From CANLBN01 sp965230205 (GTDB lineage: Bacteria; Pseudomonadota; Gammaproteobacteria; Pseudomonadales; Cellvibrionaceae): DNA of 64,000 nucleotides. The position numbers and the translations under genes were made by a program. Shown here piece after piece: positions 51,249 through 60,407 of the stretch; the stretch's first letter is position 1; each line of letters opens with the position of its first letter. The stretch covers positions 3,286,001 to 3,350,000 of the forward strand of contig OZ245996.1 of NCBI GenBank assembly GCA_965230205.1. The letters are read 5' to 3'. The notes beneath the pieces were generated by a model. That model ran no database searches and had not been told where the DNA came from. It saw nothing but the letters and a program-made list of their open reading frames with translations.

Positions 51249-52085
51249 ATGCCTTACTCTGCCTTAAAAAAAACTCGTCAGTCATTTAAATCTTATATGA
51301 CAGCCCGCTTTGGTGTCAGACCACTAGTCGAATCGCAAAGTGCAATTGAACGGTGGTTTGAAACACCATTAGGGCAGCGTGTTTTATCTGCGGAGCAAGA
51401 AAAAATTGATAAGATTATGCCGGAAATGTATGGCTATCACCTGATGCAACTTAGTGTATTAGACAAAGTGAAGCTATCTAGAGAAAGTCCGGTAACGCAT
51501 CATTTTTCTCTTGGCGTTCATGAAGGAAGTTCGGCTCCGGCACTTGCACACTTTGAGCATTTGCCGATAGAAGCGGAATCAATTGATACTGCGGTTTTGC
51601 ATCATGTTATGGAATACTCAACAAACCCTCATCAGTTATTACGTGAAACAGCACGAACAATTATTCCAAATGGATACATTAATATCATTGGTTTTAACCC
51701 TTATTCGTCTTTGATGCTTAAAAAGCAATTAGAGCGTGCATTTACTTCCAAGGCACATTGGCGTTATAACAGTTTGAGTTGTAACAGATTGGTGGATTGG
51801 TTGCGTGTACTTGACTTCGAGCCGCTTTTGATTCAATACGGTTATCATGCTTTGCCTCTACAGCGTGGGTATCGGCAAGGGTTTGATCATTTCTGTAGTC
51901 ATTTGCTTCCGTCGTGTGGGGCGTTCTATATTATTGTTGCTCGAAAAAGTGTTGTACCCATGACATTAATCAAAAAGCCTTGGAAAAAGACAGCAACATT
52001 AAGGCCTTGGGGTAAGGGGCGTGCAGTACAGAATTCAAAAATCCCTCAAAGGGTGATTGTTAGACCTAAAAAGGAACAGCAGTAA
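51249..52085 (+). CDS. YafS-like class I methyltransferase-fold protein
   Basis: 278-residue protein with the second half of a class I methyltransferase fold: FEHLPIEAESIDTAVLHHVM (motif II/III region), then HQLLRETARTIIPNGYINIIG. The expected glycine-rich SAM loop near residues 70-90 is absent or very degenerate (HHFSLGVHEGSSAPAL). Location directly before rnhA matches the yafS-rnhA-dnaQ neighbourhood of E. coli. The basic C-terminal tail (about 230-278) is distinctive. Its stop overlaps the rnhA start (TAATG). Confidence 0.72.
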   Translation: MPYSALKKTRQSFKSYMTARFGVRPLVESQSAIERWFETPLGQRVLSAEQEKIDKIMPEMYGYHLMQLSVLDKVKLSRESPVTHHFSLGVHEGSSAPALAHFEHLPIEAESIDTAVLHHVMEYSTNPHQLLRETARTIIPNGYINIIGFNPYSSLMLKKQLERAFTSKAHWRYNSLSCNRLVDWLRVLDFEPLLIQYGYHALPLQRGYRQGFDHFCSHLLPSCGAFYIIVARKSVVPMTLIKKPWKKTATLRPWGKGRAVQNSKIPQRVIVRPKKEQQ

Positions 52086-52513
52086 TGAAAAAAGTAGAGT
52101 TATTTACAGACGGTGCTTGTAAAGGTAACCCTGGGCCTGGTGGTTGGGGAGTTTTACTGCGATATGGTGAAAATGAAAAAAAACTCTGTGGTGGAGAAAA
52201 GCAAACAACCAATAACCGTATGGAGTTGATGGCCGCTATTGAAGGTTTAGCTAATTTAAAAGAGCCATGCGAAGTGATACTGACCACAGATTCACAGTAT
52301 GTTCGTCAGGGAATTACAGAATGGATTGGAAATTGGAAAAAAAATGGCTGGAAAAATTCTGCTAAGAAACCGGTGAAAAATAGTGACCTCTGGCAAAAGC
52401 TAGATACAGAAACTCAACGTCATACTATTGATTGGCGTTGGGTTAAAGGTCACAGCGGTCATCGTGAAAATGAAATAGCTGATCAGCTAGCGAATAAAGG
52501 TATACCACAGTGA
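52085..52513 (+). CDS. rnhA: Ribonuclease HI
   Basis: RNase HI (142 residues) degrades RNA in RNA-DNA hybrids. Catalytic Asp9, Glu47, Asp69 and Asp133 are all present (FTDGACKGNPGPGG, NRMELMA, TTDSQYV, NEIADQLA). The basic handle WKKNGWKNSAKKPV is also there. It overlaps the genes on both sides, by one base upstream and four with dnaQ. Confidence 0.94.
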   Translation: MKKVELFTDGACKGNPGPGGWGVLLRYGENEKKLCGGEKQTTNNRMELMAAIEGLANLKEPCEVILTTDSQYVRQGITEWIGNWKKNGWKNSAKKPVKNSDLWQKLDTETQRHTIDWRWVKGHSGHRENEIADQLANKGIPQ

Positions 52514-53226
52514 GACAAATTATCCTGGATACAGAAACAACAGGGCTTGAACCTTCGCAAGGGCATCGAATTATTGAGATTGGCTGTGTGGAAGTAGTTA
52601 ATCGTAAGTTAACAGGTAACCATTACCACCAATATATTCAGCCAGAACGTGAAATTGATGAGCAGGCAATAGAAGTACACGGGATAACGCCTGAATTCTT
52701 AAAAGACAAACCTGTTTTTGCCGATATCGCTGAAGAATTTATGGCATTTGTCGATGGTGGGCAATTGGTTATTCATAATGCTCCGTTTGATATAGGTTTT
52801 ATTGATCATGAACTAAGGCTTCTTAATAGCCACTATCAATCGATCAAAAACCATTGTTCGGTTATTGATACACTGGTAATGGCTAGGGAAAAGCACCCTG
52901 GACAAAAAAATAATTTGGATGCTTTATGTAAGCGCTATATGGTTGATAACTCTCAACGAGATCTCCATGGAGCCTTGCTTGATGCGGAGATATTGGCTGA
53001 CGTTTATTTAATGATGACGGGTGGTCAAACGGCTTTACTGTTGGATGATAACGACAATACCTCTGCAAATTCACAGGTTGAAAGCGGAGAAATAATTAGG
53101 CGTTTAGAAAAAAGGTTTAACACACCAGTGATTAGTGCCAATGAAGATGAACTAAAGTCTCATCGCGCTAAACTAGATACCATACAAAAAGCCAGTGGTG
53201 GTCAGTGTTTATGGTTGCAAGATTAG
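52510..53226 (+). CDS. dnaQ: DNA polymerase III epsilon subunit (proofreading exonuclease)
   Basis: DnaQ (238 residues) is the 3'-5' exonuclease of the replicative polymerase. ExoI has Asp7 and Glu9 in LDTETTG, ExoII is HNAPFDIGFIDHEL, and ExoIII has HGALLDAEILADVY. The C-terminal linker that binds the alpha subunit is present. The start is GTG at 52510, overlapping the rnhA stop as GTGA. In E. coli the two genes are divergent; here they are tandem. It converges on batD with only two bases between stop codons. Confidence 0.93.
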   Translation: MRQIILDTETTGLEPSQGHRIIEIGCVEVVNRKLTGNHYHQYIQPEREIDEQAIEVHGITPEFLKDKPVFADIAEEFMAFVDGGQLVIHNAPFDIGFIDHELRLLNSHYQSIKNHCSVIDTLVMAREKHPGQKNNLDALCKRYMVDNSQRDLHGALLDAEILADVYLMMTGGQTALLLDDNDNTSANSQVESGEIIRRLEKRFNTPVISANEDELKSHRAKLDTIQKASGGQCLWLQD

Positions 53227-53228
53227 TG

Positions 53229-54908
53229 TTATGAATATTCGGTTTTTTGTTCCTCATGGTATAAATCTTTTAAGTGATTTTTTTTGATAAGTTTTTCTTT
53301 AAATCTAAATGCCCTAATTAATTGAATTAATGGTGAGGGATCGTACGTCTCGTCGATTCTCTGACCATAAATTTTATTGTCGAGTTGCAATAAGTGTAAT
53401 TTTAATTCGGGTAATTGATTTGCAATTTCAGATAGAGAATTGATTTCAGAATTACGGCAACTAATCTTTCCCCATTGAATAATGGCATGTCTTAACTTCC
53501 CCCAATCCTGGTGATCAACAGCATTTTGTATTACTTGAAGGCTAGAGCTGACACTGTTATCTCTTAACGGAGTACTTTTATGAGCTTTTAGAGTCGTTGC
53601 TAAGATTGCTCCTTTTTTGGAGTTATACAATAAAAATGATAAGGCAATAACTGCTAACAGTAATATTGTAGAAATGATCTGCCATAACACAGTGCTTGAT
53701 CTATCGGCTTCTGATACTGTTATGTTTGGTGTTGAGGGCAAGCTGGGTAATGCCTCATTTTTAGCTGCAATACTATTTGCAACAATAATAGTCTGTTCTG
53801 GCAGTATAAAGTTTTCTTCTTTATCAGTTTTTATATTCCACCATTTAATCATTGTTTCTGGGAAGGTGAATGTGCCTGCCTTACGCGGTATTACAGCAAA
53901 ATTGCTTGTGCGTTCTCCAGTAATTCCGGATATGTCTTTAGTGTTGTTAGCTTCGGATTGGTCTGTATATATCGTGAAATCATCTGTTTTAGGTATTGTG
54001 ATTTCAGGTAGTTGCGCTGCTGTTAAGCCATTGCCGCTTAGTGCAAGTTGGTAGTTAAGGGGCTCACCTACTGTTGCACGTAAAATAGACTGTTTCCATC
54101 TTCCTTCTAATGAAATTTTTTCTGAAGGAAGCCAGTTTTTAGCAGTGTTGGTCTCAGGTATGGATTTGACTTGAATGGTTAAGGGTTCACTTCTTACATA
54201 AAGGTATGGGTTCCCGGAGCGACCAAAGTTAAAAGAGCGTAATGATTTCTCTAGTCTCCAGGATTGTGCTGGGATATTCAAATCACCAACCGACTGAGGA
54301 TGAAGTGCATACACTTTTTCCAGAACGTTATAATTCTTTCCGCGAAATTTAGTCTTAAAGTTCTTTTCAGATACCAGTTCAATAGCAGTGTTATCTAACT
54401 TTAATTCTTCGTCATCATAACCGGAGAGCGCTATTTTATAATAGAGGCGCATTGTTAATAATAACTGTTGCTGTACGTAAACACTCTCTTTATCGTTTTC
54501 TATCTGAAAAAACACATCTGGATTACTGTTATTTTTATCTTGTGCTTGAGGTGTTTCTGTAACAGTAATGGTAATAGCTGGGCTATAAATTCTACGGTAT
54601 TCAAATGAAGGGATAATTAATTGCCCCGTTTCTTTGGGGCTTAAGATCAGGATCCATTGAGTATTTGAAGATACTTGTCCATTAAGAATAGAGGTCTGAG
54701 TGCTTTGTTGTTGGTTGATAATATCAAATTGATGAGTGAGCTGGCTAAAATCTATCACCTCGGAAGCACTCTCATCAGCAGTGATGACTAAGCGCAGAGA
54801 TTCGTTGCTAGCAATCGTTGTGCGATCGACCTCTGATGTGAGTGATAAACCATGAGCTACATGGTTTAGTATAGATAAAAAAATGAATGTAATTAATTTA
54901 TAGTACAT
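53229..54908 (-). CDS. BatD-like periplasmic/membrane protein
   Basis: 559 residues: an N-terminal signal peptide (YYKLITFIFLSILNHVAHG), a long periplasmic part of Ig-like beta domains typical of BatD (EVDRTTIASNESLRLVITAD), a membrane span at about 415-435, and a cytoplasmic tail. Bat proteins were linked to aerotolerance in Bacteroides, but their biochemical role is unsettled. It is the last gene of the MoxR-DUF58-DUF4381-VWA-VWA operon. Confidence 0.78.
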   Translation of the reverse strand: MYYKLITFIFLSILNHVAHGLSLTSEVDRTTIASNESLRLVITADESASEVIDFSQLTHQFDIINQQQSTQTSILNGQVSSNTQWILILSPKETGQLIIPSFEYRRIYSPAITITVTETPQAQDKNNSNPDVFFQIENDKESVYVQQQLLLTMRLYYKIALSGYDDEELKLDNTAIELVSEKNFKTKFRGKNYNVLEKVYALHPQSVGDLNIPAQSWRLEKSLRSFNFGRSGNPYLYVRSEPLTIQVKSIPETNTAKNWLPSEKISLEGRWKQSILRATVGEPLNYQLALSGNGLTAAQLPEITIPKTDDFTIYTDQSEANNTKDISGITGERTSNFAVIPRKAGTFTFPETMIKWWNIKTDKEENFILPEQTIIVANSIAAKNEALPSLPSTPNITVSEADRSSTVLWQIISTILLLAVIALSFLLYNSKKGAILATTLKAHKSTPLRDNSVSSSLQVIQNAVDHQDWGKLRHAIIQWGKISCRNSEINSLSEIANQLPELKLHLLQLDNKIYGQRIDETYDPSPLIQLIRAFRFKEKLIKKNHLKDLYHEEQKTEYS

Positions 54909-54939
54909 GTGATCGAATTAATTTCTTATTGAAAATATA

Positions 54940-56796
54940 TTAATAGCGCTTATGAGCATTGTTTTCCGGTAATTCCCATTCGCCTTGTTGATAGAGTTTT
55001 CTTCTTTTTAAAAATTCATATTCAAATTTTCTTTTCAGTAATCCGCTTGGATCGTCGGGTACCTTTCTAAGCCATTGCTGAAGGGCTTGCTGTTCTTCAG
55101 CTGACAGGTTTTCTATTGCATTTGTTATCTGATCAGTCTCTGAATTGCTCGGATCATTTTCTTCTTGAGCTTGTTGTTCTTCACCGGGCTTAGTTTCATC
55201 TTGTTCAAGCTCTCCGTTGTCTTCATTCGGGTTTTCTTGCTCATTAGAGTTGGTCGATTGACTGTCGGCTGAGTCTTGATCAGATTGCGAAGAATTTGAG
55301 TCTGAGTTTTGGTTGCTACTATCGTTATTTTTCTGATCTTGATTGTCCTGCTTTTGAGAATTATTCTCTTTGTTAGAATTGCCTTGTTGGTTATTTTCCT
55401 GATTTCTCTCTTGTTGCTTTTTGAGGTCTTCAATAATCTTTTTATTCTTCTTTGCTTTTTCAAACGTAGGATCTTTTGTTAAGGCATCATTATATGCAGT
55501 AATAGCATCATCAAAGCGTTTAAGCTGTGCTAGGGCATTGCCACGATTATAATCACCGGTAGCGGTCTTATCCTTTTCAAAGGATTTAAGTGCTTCGGCA
55601 TATTCGCCGTTTTTATAGTGTGCACTGCCTTGCCATTGAGGATTGTTGAACTGTTTGCTGGCTGATTTGTAGTCATTCTTTTCCCAAGACTCTAAACCCT
55701 GCTGATCTTTATTTTTCCATAAGGAGTCAAACCAAGATGCGTGAGCATGTTGTGGTATCAAAGAACTACTGAGGCTTATACTGATAAGAGATAAGCTTAA
55801 TAGCCAACCTTTTCTAAAAAACAATGCAATTAGTGGTAGCAATAGAAGTAACAATGTTGGTCCAAACTCATACCATATATCACTGTTTCGTTCTTGTTCA
55901 TTAAGTTTTCTGTTATTGCTAAAGCTTTGTTTGATATGTTGGTTAATAAAATCTATGTCGCTGGTATCAGATTGCAGAGGTAAGTAATACCCCCCTGTTT
56001 GCTCTGCTAAGGTTTGCATAACATCGCTGTTACGTTTAGCAACGATAATAGCGTCGTTTTTATCTTTTAAGAAATCACCTTTATTTGGGATGGGAGCACC
56101 AGAATCTGTACCAATACCCATAATAACCAAATCAATATTTTGAGGTAATTCTTGTTTAATTGTGGGTAAAGCAGCTGATGCGATATTGTCTGTGATCAGT
56201 AATAAAGATGCTTTCGGCAAAGCGGATGTTTGTACTAGCTCTTTAGTGACATCAATAGCCATCTCAGTGTTGCTACCTGGGAGAGGAAGGATGCCCGGTT
56301 TTAGTGTCGGTAATAGATTAATGATAGTGCGAGTATCATCAGTAAATGGAGTAACCACATGAGCTTCGCCAGCATAAACGATTAGTGCGGTCAGACCATC
56401 TTTTCTCTGGCTCAAAAAATCTTGTATTTTTAAATGGGCGCGAATAATACGTGAAGGTTTTACATCTTCAGCTCGCATACTGGGTGATAAGTCGAGAGCA
56501 ATAATGACGGCCGATTCTGATTTAAATAAAGGTTGGGGTCTTTTTTCCCATACGGGGCCGGCAAGTGATGTAACAACAATTACCCAGATAGCTGTTAAAG
56601 TTAGGATAGAGCTTAATGATTTGCTTTCTTTATTGTCTAAAGCCAAATGCTGCAAAAGGTCTTGACTGATGCATTTCTCTAAGCCCGTTCCATGCTGTTG
56701 CTGCTTCCAGAATCGATAAGCTATCCATAACAAAGGTAGTAAGGCACTAAACCAGAAAGGGCGAATAAAGTGAAAGTTGCTTAACCAGTCCATCAT
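54940..56796 (-). CDS. VWA-TPR membrane protein (BatB/BatC fusion)
   Basis: 618 residues. Two N-terminal membrane helices precede a VWA domain with an intact metal site (LDLSPSM: Asp102, Ser104, Ser106), and a further membrane span follows. TPR units then occur (about 375-450; GDYNRGNALAQLKRFDDAIT), followed by a long low-complexity region rich in Asn, Gln, Ser, Asp and Glu (about 455-550). The C-terminus is conserved (WLRKVPDDPSGLLKRKFEYE). It combines what are separate BatB and BatC proteins elsewhere. It overlaps the upstream VWA gene by four bases. Confidence 0.82.
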   Translation of the reverse strand: MMDWLSNFHFIRPFWFSALLPLLWIAYRFWKQQQHGTGLEKCISQDLLQHLALDNKESKSLSSILTLTAIWVIVVTSLAGPVWEKRPQPLFKSESAVIIALDLSPSMRAEDVKPSRIIRAHLKIQDFLSQRKDGLTALIVYAGEAHVVTPFTDDTRTIINLLPTLKPGILPLPGSNTEMAIDVTKELVQTSALPKASLLLITDNIASAALPTIKQELPQNIDLVIMGIGTDSGAPIPNKGDFLKDKNDAIIVAKRNSDVMQTLAEQTGGYYLPLQSDTSDIDFINQHIKQSFSNNRKLNEQERNSDIWYEFGPTLLLLLLPLIALFFRKGWLLSLSLISISLSSSLIPQHAHASWFDSLWKNKDQQGLESWEKNDYKSASKQFNNPQWQGSAHYKNGEYAEALKSFEKDKTATGDYNRGNALAQLKRFDDAITAYNDALTKDPTFEKAKKNKKIIEDLKKQQERNQENNQQGNSNKENNSQKQDNQDQKNNDSSNQNSDSNSSQSDQDSADSQSTNSNEQENPNEDNGELEQDETKPGEEQQAQEENDPSNSETDQITNAIENLSAEEQQALQQWLRKVPDDPSGLLKRKFEYEFLKRRKLYQQGEWELPENNAHKRY

Positions 56797-57851
56797 GAAC
56801 TGCTCGCTTTTAGCTGCTCATCAGAAGAAAGGTCTTTTTGTGAAGCCATACCTGAACGTTGTTCTTTGTATAAGTGAAGCAGACTGATAATAAAGCTTAA
56901 TAGTAGAGATAGTGATAATGGCCACATATATAAAGATTGAGTGGGTCTTAGCCATTCTTGGTCTTGATCGATAGGTTCTAGCTTATCCAGCTCTTGATAA
57001 ATTTCTTGTAGCTCTTCTGTCTCACGTGCGCGAAAATAACGTCCCCCTGTTGATTGTGCAATTTTCACTAAGGTTTGCTCATCTAATTGTGCAGAAGGGT
57101 TGACTCTTCGTGGACCAAAAAAGCCACGAATAATCATTTCATCAGCACCTATGCCAACAGTATATATTTTGATGCCGGTTTGTTCTGCGAGTGTTGCCGC
57201 TTGTAAGGGTTCAACTTCGCCTGCTGTATTCGCACCATCAGTCAACAAAATAACGATGCGATTATCTTCTGATTGTTTCAGATCTTGTAAGCGCTTTACT
57301 GACAAGCCAATAGCATCTCCAATGGCTGTTTTTGGGCCAGCAAAGCCCAGTTGAGCCTCTTGTAAAAATTGAGCAACTGTTTTAGTGTCAAATGTTAATG
57401 GGGTTTGTAAATAAGCATTTGAACCAAATAACACAAGCCCAATACGATCACCTTTACGTCGTTCAATAAAGCTTTCTACTACTTGTTTGACGGCTTGTAA
57501 GCGAGTAGAGGGTTCGCCGTTTATTACCATATCTTGTTGGTCCATGCTGTCAGAAATGTCAACAGCCAACAATAAATCCCGGCCAGATGATGATAGTGCG
57601 ATAGGTTCTCCAGTCCACTGTGGACGTGCTGTAGCAGAAATTAATAATAACCATGTCAGTGCTAATAAAATGAGTATTAACCAGTGCTGACTAGACTTTT
57701 TTATTAATGCTTTTTTATCAGTTGATGTTAGCTGATGATAAAAAGGGACAACAACGGCTGATTGTTTTCTTTTTGCAGGTTTAACAAAAAAATAAATAAA
57801 TAATGGTAGTGGCAATAACAAAAATACCCAAGGCCAAGCAAATTGGAACAT
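56793..57851 (-). CDS. BatA-like VWA membrane protein
   Basis: 352 residues: N-terminal membrane helices, a VWA domain with metal site DISDSMD (Asp98, Ser100, Ser102), a conserved LLTDGANTAGEV segment, and a C-terminal membrane helix (about 310-330). It should act at the membrane with the MoxR ATPase and the neighbouring BatB/C protein. It overlaps both neighbours by a few bases, showing tight operon structure. Confidence 0.82.
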   Translation of the reverse strand: MFQFAWPWVFLLLPLPLFIYFFVKPAKRKQSAVVVPFYHQLTSTDKKALIKKSSQHWLILILLALTWLLLISATARPQWTGEPIALSSSGRDLLLAVDISDSMDQQDMVINGEPSTRLQAVKQVVESFIERRKGDRIGLVLFGSNAYLQTPLTFDTKTVAQFLQEAQLGFAGPKTAIGDAIGLSVKRLQDLKQSEDNRIVILLTDGANTAGEVEPLQAATLAEQTGIKIYTVGIGADEMIIRGFFGPRRVNPSAQLDEQTLVKIAQSTGGRYFRARETEELQEIYQELDKLEPIDQDQEWLRPTQSLYMWPLSLSLLLSFIISLLHLYKEQRSGMASQKDLSSDEQLKASSS

Positions 57852-58369
57852 CAGTTCTTTGCTCCTTTTTTATTTAATTCCCATTGGCTGCTATGTTGTT
57901 TAATCCATTGTTCACAAGTGCTTTTTAACAGGCTAATATCAGCAGTAATTTGTCGTTGATATTGCTGTGTGCAAATAATATCTTGTAGTGCCTTATTAAA
58001 TAAAGGTGATGGTGTTCGAGAGTTCAAAAAAGTTAACCAGGCTTCACCATGTAATGAAGAAATGTTTTGATCAGGGTAGGCTGTCATAGCAGTGCGTTTT
58101 AATAACGTTAATAAGTTCTGACAGGTTTCTTCAGTAGTGCTTTTTTTCACTTCCCATTCTTTAAATCCTTTTTCAAGTAGAGCTAAAGCTTGCTTACGAT
58201 ATTCCCACTTTTTTTTATATTTTTGACGAGTAATAAAAAAACCAATGATAAGAGCAATGCTCAAAGCAAGCAGCAACCACCAGCCAATAGCTAAAGGCCA
58301 AACGTCAACAGATTCTGGTGTAATAATATCTTCTATTGGAAGCGCTGTATTACTCAACGGGTCAGCCAT
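57851..58369 (-). CDS. DUF4381 membrane protein
   Basis: 172 residues with one membrane helix (about 28-46; LAIGWWLLLALSIALIIGFF) and a cytoplasmic helical part. The N-terminal VWPLAIGWW pattern and the position between DUF58 and BatA-like genes identify the DUF4381 family. Function is unknown beyond its constant association with MoxR/VWA operons. It shares its last base with the next gene start. Confidence 0.75.
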   Translation of the reverse strand: MADPLSNTALPIEDIITPESVDVWPLAIGWWLLLALSIALIIGFFITRQKYKKKWEYRKQALALLEKGFKEWEVKKSTTEETCQNLLTLLKRTAMTAYPDQNISSLHGEAWLTFLNSRTPSPLFNKALQDIICTQQYQRQITADISLLKSTCEQWIKQHSSQWELNKKGAKN

Positions 58370-58370
58370 T

Positions 58371-59306
58371 TTAAACTCTTCTTTTATTGCTTGCTTTTAA
58401 ATGGTCAGTTAATTTTTGCTCTGTATTTACCTCTATTAACGGTATAGAAAGGCGTTGGCATATTTCACGTAAGTAAGCTTGTTTTTTAATAAATTGTTGC
58501 TGCTGATCAAATTGCAATTTCTGATTGATAGATAGTGACGTTCGTTGTTGGCCGTCGCTTACGGTTACTTCAGATAATAGTGGTAAATGCTGCTCTAATG
58601 CATCAATAATCCAGTAAAGTTTTAAGGTATTATGCCTTGATAACTGAAAAAGTAATTTTTCACATTCATTATTCAAATCATAAAAATCGCTGATTAATAC
58701 ACATTCAGTTCCGCTACGGGTGATACGTTGTAATTGCTTCAGTGCAGAGAGCAATGAAGGCTCTTGGTGGTTTGAAGTAATATCGATTTTTAAATTAGAT
58801 TGCGACAATATTTGCAACCAACGATTGACAGCTTTATGAGAGCGAGCGGGGCGGGTTTCATGAATTTCGTGAGTGTTCAAGACGAGGCCGCCTACTCGAT
58901 CACCGCGTTTTAATGTGGACCAATTGATCAGTGCAGCCAAATGGCAGGCATAAACTGATTTAAAACAGTATTGACTGCCGAAGAATAATGAGCGCCGCTG
59001 ATCAACCAGGGTAATAACCGGTTTTTCTTTTTCGTCGCGGTAGCATTTAGTGTGTGTGGTCTGTGTACGTGCGGTTACCCGCCAGTCAATATTGCGGACG
59101 TCATCGCCAGCTTGATATAGCCTGACTTCCTCAAACTCCATGCCACGACTTAACGCGCGACTGTGGTGCTGCCCGCTGGTTGCGCTGCTATTTGCCATTC
59201 TAGCTGAGCTAGCCAGCGGTTGTGCCAAATAGCGTAACTGTTGCAAGGTTGGCAAATCGGCATACGCACCTTGTGGTTGTAAATTCAACTTGCTAGGAGT
59301 AGCCAT
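58371..59306 (-). CDS. DUF58 protein of the MoxR operon
   Basis: 311 residues. The family motif is GMEFEEVRLYQAGDDVRNID, followed by WRVTARTQ, then a VWA-like fold (ITLVDQRRSLFFGSQ). It is the usual second gene after moxR in such operons. A scaffold or substrate-adaptor role is assumed, not shown. No signal peptide is seen. It is separated from moxR by two bases. Confidence 0.82.
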   Translation of the reverse strand: MATPSKLNLQPQGAYADLPTLQQLRYLAQPLASSARMANSSATSGQHHSRALSRGMEFEEVRLYQAGDDVRNIDWRVTARTQTTHTKCYRDEKEKPVITLVDQRRSLFFGSQYCFKSVYACHLAALINWSTLKRGDRVGGLVLNTHEIHETRPARSHKAVNRWLQILSQSNLKIDITSNHQEPSLLSALKQLQRITRSGTECVLISDFYDLNNECEKLLFQLSRHNTLKLYWIIDALEQHLPLLSEVTVSDGQQRTSLSINQKLQFDQQQQFIKKQAYLREICQRLSIPLIEVNTEQKLTDHLKASNKRRV

Positions 59307-59308
59307 GA

Positions 59309-60256
59309 TTACACTATTGACACTTTTTCCAATAAATATTGGATCACTTGATCGGTTGATACTCCCTGAGCTTCAGCTTCAAAGCTTAGTAGTAAGCGAT
59401 GGCGAAATACATCGTAGATAACAGCATGAATATCATCAGGGGTAACAAACTCTTTACCTTCTATAAATGCATGTGCTTTTGCGCAGCGATCTAAACTAAT
59501 GGTTGCGCGTGGACTAACTCCATATTCAATCCATTGTGATAATTGTGCATCTACTTTTTCTGGGTGTCGCGTTGCCATTGTGAGCTGCACCATATAGTCA
59601 TCTAAGGTGTCAGCAGTGTGAATATTTAGTACGGCTTGACGAGCAATAAACAAGTCCGCTTGATTAACAATGGAGGAGGGCTGAAGCGGGTTTTGGCTAG
59701 CTTCGGTGCGTGCAAGTTTTAGAATAGCAGCTTCCGACGCTGAATCGGGATAGTCAATATTGACTTGCATCAAAAATCGATCAAGCTGGGCCTCAGGAAG
59801 AGGGTATGTTCCTTCTTGCTCGATTGGATTTTGTGTTGCCATGACTAAAAACAATTCAGGCAATGGATAGGTTTTATTACCAACACTTACTTGGCGTTCT
59901 GCCATTGCCTCAAGCAATGCAGACTGCACTTTGGCTGGAGCACGATTGATTTCGTCTGCCAATACAAGATTATGAAAAATTGGGCCTGGTTGAAACTCGA
60001 AGCTATGGCTCTGTGAACGATAAATATCCGTGCCAGTGATATCGGTAGGTAATAAATCAGGTGTAAACTGAATTCGTTGAAAGTCACCCTCGATACCCAT
60101 GGCAAGTTGTTTAATTGCCTTAGTTTTTGCAAGCCCTGGAGCGCCTTCGACTAATAAATGCCCATCTGCTAACAATGCAATCAATAGGCGATCTACTAGA
60201 TGTTGTTGACCAATAATGTGTTGTTGTAGCCACTCTCGTAATGAATCTAAAAGCAT
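59309..60256 (-). CDS. MoxR-family AAA+ ATPase
   Basis: 315 residues: Walker A GAPGLAKT (38-45), Walker B LVLADEINRAPAK (97-109), sensor 1 VMATQNPIEQEGTYPLPEAQ and arginine finger region LDRFLM. MoxR ATPases act as chaperones that, with VWA partners, mature or activate enzymes. It is the first gene of a six-gene Bat-type operon. The 150-base upstream gap contains its promoter. Confidence 0.87.
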   Translation of the reverse strand: MLLDSLREWLQQHIIGQQHLVDRLLIALLADGHLLVEGAPGLAKTKAIKQLAMGIEGDFQRIQFTPDLLPTDITGTDIYRSQSHSFEFQPGPIFHNLVLADEINRAPAKVQSALLEAMAERQVSVGNKTYPLPELFLVMATQNPIEQEGTYPLPEAQLDRFLMQVNIDYPDSASEAAILKLARTEASQNPLQPSSIVNQADLFIARQAVLNIHTADTLDDYMVQLTMATRHPEKVDAQLSQWIEYGVSPRATISLDRCAKAHAFIEGKEFVTPDDIHAVIYDVFRHRLLLSFEAEAQGVSTDQVIQYLLEKVSIV

Positions 60257-60369
60257 AATATCGTCAATGTTTTCTGTTATTTGTCTTAGGGCCTGAGCTT
60301 TCTCCGCTCATGTTGATGCTTAATTACTTTAGTAGTTCCACCGTTTTGCTTATTCACTCTTTGTTATAA

Positions 60370-60397
60370 AAATCAAGCTATAGAAATCAAGTTATAG
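60370..60397 (+). repeat. Tandem 14-base direct repeat
   Basis: AAATCAAGCTATAG (60370-60383) is followed at once by AAATCAAGTTATAG (60384-60397). It lies between hflD and the moxR start. It could be replication slippage or a binding site for the moxR operon promoter. Confidence 0.4.
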
Positions 60398-60407
60398 AAA
60401 CCACGAG

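Noticed and set aside
55125..55463. 112-codon Lys/Arg/Thr-rich antisense-frame product in the BatB/C gene
   Set aside because: It is an alternative-frame reading of the low-complexity Asn/Gln/Asp linker, not a separate gene.
59309..60256. MoxR as part of a methanol dehydrogenase system
   Set aside because: No mxaF or xoxF genes are nearby; the gene order is that of a Bat-type operon.
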